64,000 nt of DNA from positions 1,712,312 through 1,776,311 of the forward strand of contig NC_087084.1 of NCBI RefSeq assembly GCF_026151205.1, read 5' to 3'. The translations under genes were made by a program, and so were the position numbers. Positions within the stretch are counted from its first letter, which is position 1; each line of letters opens with the position of its first letter. Shown one piece after another: positions 12,501 through 20,800 of this stretch. The notes under the pieces are model-generated. The model had not been told where the DNA came from. It was given only the letters and a program-made list of their open reading frames with translations, and ran no database searches. The stretch is from Bolinopsis microptera. Its lineage: Eukaryota; Ctenophora; Tentaculata; Lobata; Bolinopsidae.

Positions 12501-13993
12501 TGTGACACTGTGACACTGTGACACTGTGACACTGTGACACTGTGACACTGTGACACTGTGACACTGTGACACTGTGACACTGTGACACTGTGACACTGTG
12601 ACACTGTGACACTGTGACACTGTGACACTGTGACACTGTGACACTGTGACACTGTGACACTGTGACACTGTGACACTGTGACACTGGCAGTGTGCCACTG
12701 TGCCACTGTGACACTGTGACACTGTGACACTGTGACACTGTGACACTGTGACACTGTGACACTGTGACACTGTGACACTGTGACACTGTGACACTGTGAC
12801 ACTGTGACACTGTGACACTGTGACACTGTGACACTGGTAGTGTTAAGTGTTGAAGAGGGCCTGTAGATCAACAACAAACCTCGAGAAAGAGCTGACGAGG
12901 AAACACTTTGTCCACAGCCCACTTTTACTGGGATCACATTAGCTCTTCTGGCTATACCGTTGTGGCCACCAATTGCTATGGAGGCAGCTCCTGGGTAGTT
13001 TGTTGTAAAACAAAAAATTTTTATTAAAGTGAACACTCGATACAAAATTTGCTATATTAAAGTGAATACTCGATACAATTTATTAACTTTTATGTTGAGT
13101 AGACAAAGACACAAAATTTGCTTCAATTTTTCAAAACTATTCGACTAACAAAATACCTGTTGCGTTATATTTATGATATTGATGCTTTTCATACAAAAAA
13201 GTTAAACCAAATTCTTTATGTCATGTATCCTGGGTAATTTCGACAGGATATGTCTGCTTAAAATACTTCCATCGCGTTACATTATATAATTCTCAAATTA
13301 TTTGTTATATAGTAGTGTTGAAAGTATTAAAACTAAAATTGAATATACCTGTGGAGACACCACCACTACAGTCCTCCCGACTATCACTCCCATCGTAACT
13401 ATACCCCTCCAGTACACGTGCCCCAAACTCCACGTGCGTCGCGCGCACACCACCCCCCACTACGTACACATCTCCCTCCGCTACATTCTCTATTTTACCA
13501 TCAGTACCGTCTGGATGCAGCTTGAGCTCGTTTAGTCTGGGGTGGTTGTTTTATAAAGGTTTACATCTCACTGCAGTTTATAATGTTTGAAATAAAGCAG
13601 GATTTAACGTGATTTTCTATTACAATCCTATTTGAAACACGTTTGTTGTGTAATGTGTATAAGTCACCTGTCTAAAGCCCAGTCCACACCTTCAATAGCC
13701 TGGCGTCGGCTGATCCGTTTTAGCATCCAGTCAGATCCAACTTCATGAAATTCTGAAATAGTGGATTTTTCGTCAGCGGTGATTCAGAAGTTTTTTCTGA
13801 TTTAAGATTTTTGTCGGAAATATTATAGTTTTTTACAAAATTTCACAATTTTTTTTAAATCGATAAATTTTACGATATATTTGACGAATCGAATAAGATT
13901 AGTGATAAATACAAATTTTTCAGCAAACTTACCACTGAAACACTCAGAAATCAAAAGCACCGCCAAGAACGTTGAAAAGGATTTCCTTGTCAT
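518..13993 (-). CDS. Gene B: paralogue of gene A, pseudo-subtilisin / vWD / CCP protein, 25 exons, 3' end outside the window
   Basis: Exons (high to low): 13993-13933, 13752-13668, 13536-13349, 12990-12880, 12063-11888, 10816-10717, 10553-10432, 10163-10040, 9836-9533, 9410-9332, 9208-9059, 8955-8858, 8565-8460, 8099-8009, 6325-6239, 4663-4586, 4217-4116, 3944-3861, 3663-3581, 3382-3253, 3111-3041, 2070-1938, 1500-1373, 1126-985, 709-518. All phases join, giving about 1,008 codons. The first ATG at 13993 begins a signal peptide (MTRKSFSTFLAVLLISECFSG). The order is S8-like domain, vWD domain, Cys-rich linker, then at least five CCPs and the start of a sixth (MCRQRNVPNA), so more follow beyond base 1. 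It is transcribed in the same direction as gene A, 864 bp downstream. It is likely a tandem duplicate of gene A, with a shorter propeptide. Confidence 0.8.
841..972. repeat. 9-bp CCTAATGTT microsatellite
   Basis: About 13 copies, 13 bases past the donor of gene B exon 24 (985). Confidence 0.95.
1127..1260. repeat. Duplicated acceptor of gene B exon 24 with GGTTACTG-type repeats
   Basis: GGCAGGTTCTTGTAGCGTTA and the following CTGGTGGAGTCT acceptor appear at about 1098-1138 (real exon 24) and again at 1191-1231, separated by ATGGTTACTGTG-like repeats. Confidence 0.85.
2255..3034. repeat. 30/32-bp minisatellite with CACGTG
   Basis: About 24 copies of CTGTCACGTGACCTGACAGT plus GGAAACTAATAC (32 bp) or GGAAACTAAG (30 bp). 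The array begins a few bases inside the intron behind the donor of gene B exon 21 (3041). Every copy has the TCACGTGA palindrome. Confidence 0.95.
4672..6090. repeat. 31-bp minisatellite, about 33 copies, split by a MITE
   Basis: Unit CTACATCTGAGGGTAAAGGG plus AGGGTAACAAT. The array abuts the acceptor of gene B exon 16 (4663). The acceptor-side string GCCTGTATCTACATCTGAG reappears at about 6003 and 6057 at the far end, so the exon junction brackets the array. The MITE at 5476-5764 interrupts it. Confidence 0.95.
5476..5764. mobile_element. 289-bp MITE, hAT-like ends, inserted in the 31-bp satellite
   Basis: Terminal inverted repeats CAGTGGCGTAACG and CGTTACGCCACTG. GTAACAAT duplicated on both sides (5468-5475 and 5765-5772). 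An 8-bp duplication plus a CAG terminus fits the hAT superfamily. The interior has repeated GGCGCCCCCCT motifs and no ORF of note. It was inserted after the satellite had expanded, because it splits a repeat unit. Confidence 0.85.
6572..6902. mobile_element. MITE-like element with 62-bp terminal inverted repeats
   Basis: 6572-6633 and 6841-6902 are near-perfect inverted copies (core TTTCCCAAAGAGAGTGCTCG). The inner part is also part of the 488-bp tandem repeat that follows. Gene B intron between exons 14 and 15. No ORF supported. Confidence 0.65.
6640..7817. repeat. 488-bp tandem repeat, 2.4 copies
   Basis: TTTCATGATCGATAAAAATT recurs at about 6683, 7171 and 7659, giving a 488-bp period. The copies are almost identical, so this is a recent duplication or a possible assembly artefact. 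The third copy stops in a TA microsatellite. It lies in a gene B intron and includes one arm of the neighbouring inverted-repeat element. Confidence 0.85.
8385..8450. repeat. GTGTGCATGTA short tandem repeat
   Basis: Six or so copies of TGCATGTAGTGTG a few bases past the donor of gene B exon 13. Confidence 0.8.
8460..9836 (-). other. Gene B vWD domain region (exons 9-13)
   Basis: Exon 9 (9836-9533) encodes a linker with a Cys pair. Exons 10-12 encode a vWD-type beta-rich module: MDTVFTIKTASTVITLE, an inserted segment, VKLSENITVSFDGHQQIRI, then the hallmark KGICGFLDN. The exon 9 donor (GA at 9533) was chosen because only that phase keeps exon 10 open. Exon 13 ends EWKEGDFTC, matching the Trp that follows the vWD core in gene A. 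The 3' part of exon 13's acceptor region is duplicated at 8643-8668. Confidence 0.8.
8549..8670. repeat. CACGTG/TGACGTCA repeat bracketed by exon 13 acceptor copies
   Basis: ACTCACGAACATGACTGAAA occurs at the real exon 13 start (8551-8570) and again at 8645-8664. Between them are three alternating ACACGTG and TGACGTCA palindromes. TGACGTCA is the CRE core and CACGTG an E-box core; regulatory use is unproven. Confidence 0.85.
10190..10286. repeat. TGACGTCACA-CCACGTG tandem repeat
   Basis: About five copies of a 21-22 bp unit with TGACGTCA and CACGTG cores, in the gene B intron upstream of exon 8. Same composition as the repeat at 8579-8640. Confidence 0.85.
10840..11560. repeat. 45-bp minisatellite
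   Basis: About 16 copies of GTTACCATAGTGACTATAGT plus AACCAGTTACTATCACAGTT and ACAAC. Since 45 is divisible by 3 it leaves long open frames, which are not genes. Gene B intron between exons 5 and 6, followed on the acceptor side by a G13 run. Confidence 0.95.
11575..11795. repeat. AACTATAGTAACCAGGC 17-bp repeat
   Basis: About a dozen imperfect copies continuing from the 45-bp array in the same intron. Confidence 0.85.
12222..12905. repeat. TGTGACAC octamer satellite bracketed by copies of the gene B exon 4 donor
   Basis: About 65 octamers (12293-12835). A 60-base block covering the end of exon 4, its donor and the following intron (CTGTAGATCA, ACAAACCTCGAGAAAGAGCT) lies at 12842-12905 and again at 12240-12290. 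The second copy encodes the same VSSSALSR but is separated from the rest of the exon. Confidence 0.9.
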
Positions 13994-14565
13994 TTCTGTT
14001 ACAGTTACAGTCAAGTTGCTTTAACCATAAACCTATAGCAATATGTTAGTTCACCCGTTATAATATAGATATCAAATATGAATTGAATAAAAATATTAGG
14101 GAAGAAAATTAATATAATATCTGGATAGTAACATAGTAACGGTAAGTTAAAAATATTTTTTATAATGATTCACAGTTGTTCTAAAGTTTATGCTAGATCG
14201 GAAAATATACCAATCTATGGACTGAAAAAGAAAACTCGAAATTAAATGAAATAAACTTAAAAGTTAATTAATTTATCACATGATTCAATTAATTTGATTT
14301 AACGCAAATCGACAATTTATTAATTACAAAATGAAATTTTGAACAATCAATAATCATCCTCATGTAAAGAATCTAAAATAATTTTTTTACTGTTTTTAGT
14401 TTCAGTTTTTCGCACTATTAATTTGTCTCATTATCATTCAGCTCTTGTATATTGTCAAACATAAAATTAGAATTACATCAAAGTTTAACAAAGGTAAATT
14501 TATGATTCAAGTCACTATGATTTGAAAATCTATCATTTCAAATTGAGGAGCAAGTATATCATGTC
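13994..14565. other. Intergenic spacer between genes A and B
   Basis: AT-rich, no ORF or RNA gene seen. It must hold the 3' end of gene A and the promoter of gene B. A minus-strand AATAAA lies at 14316-14321 and could be the gene A poly(A) signal (weak evidence). Confidence 0.4.
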
Positions 14566-14856
14566 CTTGTGACACTGTGACACTGTGACACTGTGACACT
14601 GTGACACTGTGACACTGTGAAACTGTGAAACTGTGACACTGTGACACTGTGACACTGTGACACTGTGACACTGTGACACTGTGACACTGTGAAACTGTGA
14701 AACTGTGTCACTGTGACACTGTGACACTGTGACACTGTGAAACTGTGAAACTGTGACACTGTGACACTGTGACACTGTGACACTGTGACACTGTGACACT
14801 GTGACACTGTGACACTGTGACACTGTGACACTGTGACACTGTGACACTGTGACACT
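14566..14856. repeat. TGTGACAC octamer satellite starting directly after the gene A stop codon
   Basis: About 36 octamers with a few GTGAAACT variants. The gene A TGA is at 14860-14858, so the mRNA 3' UTR would begin with the satellite. Same unit as in the gene B intron 2 kb away. Confidence 0.95.
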
Positions 14857-14857
14857 C

Positions 14858-17800
14858 TCAGTCGCACACGGAGTACTCCCTATCCTCCCACACTGTTACA
14901 GACCACACAGTCTCCGGTGTACAAGTACCCAGGATACACGAGGCTGGTTTCTTTATCTGCCGCTTTACTGGGATCTTCCGGACTTCCTTCCGGCAGTCTG
15001 GAGGGGAGGGGTCACGTGTTAGTTTAGTAAGAGTAAGCAACTTAGTTTCTATCTTCAGTTTAATCAGAGTAGATGTAACACTGTGACACTGTTGTTACCA
15101 TAGCTACACTACTAGTTACCATAGCTACACTACTAGTTACCATAGTTACACTACTAGTTACCATAGTTACACTACTAGTGTAGATATAACAAGCTTCTTA
15201 TCACTGTCTCTACTTCTCTACTATCTCTTCAACAAGAGATATTTGGCAGAATCTACAATGAAGTTTTTTTTTTCTACAGTGAAGTTTGACATTGAGGTTT
15301 ATAATTTTAGGGAAAGATTATAATTGGGTTGTGTTTAATTATCCCTGGTTTATAACTTGTATTTGATAATATCTGGCCACTAGGCTGTATTTGATAATAT
15401 CTGGCCACTAGGCTGTATTTGATAATATCTGGCCACTAGGCTGGTTTACTCACCACATCTCTCAGGTAGGTCACCTGACCAGAGTCCGTCTTCTTGACAC
15501 TTTGTGATCCACCCTCCTTTCAGATTAGGACACTTCACCTGACAGTGGAATAGGGGGTTGGCTGGGGAACCACTTATATATAATTATACATAATTATACA
15601 TAATTAACCACTTATATATAACTGTTATCTTCATTTCCTACTCTCTAAATGCAGAGAACTCTACAGACTGTAATCTGTGTGCAGACTGTAATCACTACAG
15701 TACACGGATACGGGTACATTTCCCATTCCTAAGCAAACTAATAACAAGCAAACCTCTACAATATCCTGGAAACTGTGACCAGTGCTCGAGTGGATCCGGC
15801 CTCCCTCGGGTACTCTGAAGTTCTGCGTGCAGTTCAGTCCTGAAAACATCAACCTGGTTACCTATAATTCTCAGAGGACTGTTACTCAAAAGTGATAATA
15901 GCATTACGAAGTACTAAGTATTTATTGGCTGAAAGTACTGAACTAAATAAGTACCAAAGTACTGAACTAAATATTAAATAACTAATAAGATTTAAGTTTA
16001 TTTGACGGCTGAAAGTACTGAACTAAATAAGACACGTACGTTTACAAAGAGGCTCGTCTCCACTCCAGACCCCCGAAGCAAGACAGTGCCTAGTAGCTTC
16101 ACCCACCACCTCGTAACCAGGGTAACATACGTACTCTACAAATGATTCGTACGAGTTGGAGTCCGTAGAGACTATGTATCCGTTAGTGGGTTGATTTAAC
16201 CGGGGGCATTCGTCACCTGGAGTAATATAGTGTTAGTAAAGTGTTAGTAAAGTGTTAGTTAAGTGTTAGTAAAGTGTTAGTGAAGTGTTAGTAAAGTGTT
16301 AGTAAAGTGTTAGTAAAGTATTAGTAAAGTGTTAGTAAAGTGTTAGTAAAGTGTTAGTAAAGTGTTAGTAAAGTGTTAGTAAAGTGTTAGTAAAGTGTTA
16401 GTAAAGTGTTAATAAAGTGTTAGTAAAGTGTTAGAGTAATGGTGGTGATACTGATAGTGATAGTCCTTCTCTTTCAATTAGGCTGCGCATTTCAGATTAT
16501 TTTTTCTATATTGAGGTAACAAATGATCAAGTTGATTGAAATGCCAATATATAAGATTTACAATAAAAGTTTCAACTTACAGACACAGTAGGGAGGCGCA
16601 TAGTCCCACTCTCCCTTGTGAGTGCACGTGATGGTCTTGGCCCCCCTCATCTGATAGCCGTCCTGGCACTTGTAACTCACAGTGTCTTGGTACTCGAAAC
16701 TGTCGCCCTCTCTCATTCCCCAGTCAGGTACACCTGTTAATGTAACACTTCTTTATAGTTTATGACTTAATTAATTAATTAATACAGTTATTTAGATACC
16801 ACATTTTTCAATTAATTATGTTATTTCGAGCCCGCCGCAAGATTTACTAATTTAAGATTTATTCACTAATACTATTACTTATAATACCAAAAGCCGCGCT
16901 CGCACTTATAAACTAACCAGGATCCCCGCAGTTATAATACTAAAAGCCGCGCTCAAGCTTTACTTATCAACTAACCAGGATCCCCGCAGACTTGTTTACT
17001 ACAAGTTGGCTCCACACCCTGCCACTGTCCCTTAACACAGAGCAAGTAACTATCCCCACTTTGTTGGTACCCCTTGTTGCACGAGAACTCCAGGTAGTTA
17101 GACCTGAGGGAGGGTTATCTGTTATCTGATTTCAAACACAAGGATTTATTTTTACCAGAACTCCAAGTAGTTCGACCTGAGGAGTGAGGGAGGGATATCG
17201 GGAGCAGGACTATTGAGCGGTGGACTGTTGAGCGTAGGACTGTAGGTCGGTGAAGGTCGGAAGTAGGACTGTAGAGCGGTGTCAAATCGCCAGGGTAGGA
17301 CTCTAGAGCGGCCGCCCTTATAGATCTCACAACATGAGGACTTTAGAGCGGTACGATCCTAAAATGAGGACTGTAGAGCGGTGGACTGTTGAGCGGTGGA
17401 CTGTAGGCCGGTGAAGGTCGGAAGTAGGACTGTAGAGCGGCCCTCCCTTATAGATCCCATAACATGAGGACTCTAGAGCGGTACCCTCCTATAACATGAG
17501 GACTCTATAGCGGTTGAAAATTTGAAGATTGAACACTCAACGAAGCTAAGTTATACATTGTAACTCGTGATTGATTATGGTCATGACATTCTAGGATGAT
17601 AACTTTATTAAAGAGTCATGGAGTTAATGAACATTTTCATTTACTTATTATAAATATTTCATTACTAATATTATAGTGTAACTTAATTTAAGATTATTGG
17701 TCGGTCTCAACGTCTTCCAAATGATTGAAATATTCCCCTGCTACTCAAAAATGTAAAACGTGTTTTCGGTATTTACCTACAATATGAGCGCTTAGCTCCA

Positions 17801-20800
17801 ATCAGAAGCGGAGATATTTTGAAATAAGTGTGATAATTGTTGCTTGCGAGGTCCTGCTAATATAGTAAAATCGGATTTTTGGCGATTTCTCAAAAACTAA
17901 GTCTCTTAGGCCTCTCTTAGGCCTTCATAGCACTAATATAAACATGCATCTTAGGCACATTTTGGTTCATGCCTGAGGTCTGTATCTCAATCAGAAGCCG
18001 AGATAATTTATAGTGGGGGTCGCGATATGGGTGCGGTCAAAAAGGGCGTGATTCCGAGAAATGCCCGGGCACTGGTGAAAAAGTGTACCCGAGTAATTAG
18101 TGTTATTTAGGACCATATAATTCGGATTACAGCGAGAAACTAAGCGGACCTCCCATTGTGAGCTGGAATTTTGCCTGGTCCAGGATTATTTATTCAATAT
18201 TCAAATTTTTTGGAAGACTTTGAGACCGACCAATAATCTTAAATTAAGTTACACTATAATATTAGTAATGAAATATTTATGATGAAAATGTTCATTAAAT
18301 CCATGACTCTTTAATAAAGTTATCATCCTAGAATGTCATGACCATAATCAATCACGAGTTACAATGTATAACTTAGCTTCGTTGAGTGTTCAATCTTCAA
18401 ATTTTCAACCGCTATAGAGTCCTCATGTTATAGGAGGGTACCGCTCTAGAGTCCTCATGTTATGGGATCTATAAGGGAGGGCCGCTCTACAGTCCTACTT
18501 CCGACCTTCACCGGCCTACAGTCCACCGCTCAACAGTCCACCGCTCTACAGTCCTCATTTTAGGATCGTACCGCTCTAAAGTCCTCATGTTGTGAGATCT
18601 ATAAGGGCGGCCGCTCTAGAGTCCTACCCTGGCGATTTGACACCGCTCTAGAGTCATACTTCCGACCTTCACCGACCTACAGTCCTACGCTCAACAGTCC
18701 TCTGCTCAATAGTCGGGATATCATCAAGTTTACATCGTGGTAATGATATGAAAGTTCCAATAATAAAAGGACTAAACTAACCCGATAGCCTGTCTCATGC
18801 CCCCGTTCTCAGGAGTATCTATCGAAGGACACTGAATGTCCGCACACACAGGAGCGGACCCTGACCATCTCCCCTCCTCGTCACAGGTCCTGATCCTTGC
18901 CCCGTGCAGGTTGTGCAGCTCCTCACAGGCGTACTCTACTGTATCACCACACGAGTATGTTGCCTGGGAAACGGGGGTCACAAACTCTGGCTGATCCGAA
19001 TGGTCTAGTAAAGAGGTAGGTAAAACAATTCTGTTGTTAAATATATATATACATATCACCGGAGACTCGCGGGCGGAACAAAATATTGCACGCGCACGCG
19101 CGTGCAATATTTCATATGTCCCCGAGGGCGCTAGCCCGAGGAGGACATATTTTCGTATAGCACGGAGGGCCCATCGGGCCCGAGTGCTATACGATTTTTC
19201 CGCCCGCGGGTCGAGGTGATGTGGATTATATCCACCAGCGGGCGTATTACAGTTAATATATAATTTTATAAATAAACAATGGAGCTTGTATAAAAGTCAA
19301 CTCTAGAAAAGGTCGCCACTAATTGTTGTAACCATGGTAACACGTTACGTGTTCAATGTAAGCCAATCATAAAGGGCTGTGTCGTATATAGGGGCTGGAG
19401 ATGCACTGTATTCCTGGGCCGTGGGAATAATGAATGTAATGTCAGTGACGATGAATATCAATAATATAGGGGGATTATAGTGCTGATGTGTATTATGTAG
19501 TGTGTTATAATAACGTTGATATAAATCAAAGTATCATGTCATCTGCTCACGAGCTGCATGAGCAGCCCTACCGGACACAAAAATAAAATGTATATATAGT
19601 CAGTGTAATAAGGAATTTCACATGGAGACGATACAGAAACTGAAAATATTTTAGAGAACTCCGGGCTATATTGCTACTGGTCAAATTAAATGTCACTTGT
19701 TAGCGGGCTATATCATGAGCGGGCTGTAGAGATATCGGGCCCTTTGACAGCGGGCTGGTGAGAGCCCGCTATGCGAAAAAGCGCACGCTGGTGGATATAT
19801 ATTTATATGCTTAGATTTAAGTTCAAAATTAAACTTTATGCAGTGCTACTTTTATTTGCGATTGTTATGAATCAATGCCAATATAAGAAGCATCACGATT
19901 CATGAGAGGCCCTACAATACAAACATTCTCACCTTTGTAGAGTCATATCCGATAATGTAACTGTTTGGCTCCTCACCAGGAGGGTAGCACACATTCTCCC
20001 TACAAGTGGGGGGTTGCTGTGGCAACCACTCCCCATCATAACACGTCAGGTCTCTGTAACCCTCCAGACTGTAACAGGTATCACAACTGTAGGAAGCTAC
20101 CCCGCCCTCCTTGAGGGAGCTGCTGTTATAAGACACTGTTCCGTTATCAGGTTGGGTGGGTGCCTCGCAGGTCTCTCTCGAGCACCGTGGTGGGGAGTCT
20201 GACCAGGAACCATCCTCCATACAAACCTGTAGGGAGCACATACTTATTACTTTATTAATAATGATATCGCTTGCTTGTAATAGAGCTGAGTAATAGGTAT
20301 AACATCTGATTAGGTTATTATAGTAGTTTGTGTAACGGTCGATATATAACTCAAATTATAGGCACTATCCGTCGCGGAGTCGAGTCCGCGGCGGAGCCGC
20401 CGGACTTCGAGCGGACTCCGAGCGGACTCCGGCGGAGCCGCCGGACTCCGAGCGGACTCCGGCGGTGCTCCGCCAAAATGTATTTACAGTGGACTCGAGT
20501 ACATTTTGGCGGACTCCGAGCGGAGCCGAGCGGACTCCGAGCGGACTTTAAAGTCCGCCGCGGACTCCGAGCGGCTCCGCGGCGGCTCGGTGGAGTGTCC
20601 GCCGCGGACTAAGCCACTAGGCGGACTCCGGTCCGCCGCGGACTCCGGCGGAGTGCTTGGCGGACTCCGCCGGACCTCTCCGCCAGACTTGAATCCGGCG
20701 GAGTCCGGCGGAGCTTGGCGGAGTCCGCCAGCTCGGCGGACTCCGCTCGGAGTCCGCCGGACTCCAACAGAGTCCACTGACTTCCGACTTCCGTCTTCCG

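Larger units (their letters stand above)
10040..13993 (-). other. Gene B signal peptide plus proteinase K-like pseudoprotease domain (exons 1-8)
   Basis: S8 hallmarks are GDVYVVGGGVRATHVEFGARV-type spacing in exon 3, GIARRANVIPVKVG in exon 4, NQLVVLPAGD in exon 5, SNYGRCIDIWAPG across exons 6-7, a TPYAAGAVAGAA helix in exon 7, and NRLLFDICP in exon 8. Every catalytic position is changed. The Asp of the DTG motif is Gly ~76. The active-site His block reads CSGGVST, with no His. The oxyanion Asn is Asp ~196. The nucleophile position aligns to Glu ~258 (KETGTP against GTSMATP). It is therefore a non-catalytic fold, possibly binding-only. The exon 4 donor region is duplicated at 12222-12290 across an octamer satellite. 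Confidence 0.85.
14858..20226 (-). other. Gene A CCP modules 25-30 and C-terminus (exons 44-51)
   Basis: Exon 44 (20226-19933) completes module 24 (VCMEDGSWSDSPPRC), holds all of module 25 (TCEAPTQPDNG, core CDTCYSLEG, end PPTC) and opens module 26. Exons 45-50 give four more modules, mostly with the ordinary CxxGY core (CNKGYQQ, CQDGYQM, CYPGYEV). Exon 51 (14997-14858) encodes a Lys/Arg-rich tail with CILGTC and ends SVCD then TGA at 14860-14858. There is no transmembrane helix or GPI-like hydrophobic tail, which supports secretion. The TGTGACAC satellite starts directly after the stop codon. Confidence 0.75.

Noticed and set aside
12196-12834. SVTVSQCH repeat proteins, also at 14533-14867
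   Set aside because: TGTGACAC octamers without stops; the only coding part is the neighbouring gene B exon 4.
19069-19207. tRNA-like gene
   Set aside because: Cloverleaf shape only; no acceptor CCA region, T-loop TTC or A/B box, and the arms are far too long.
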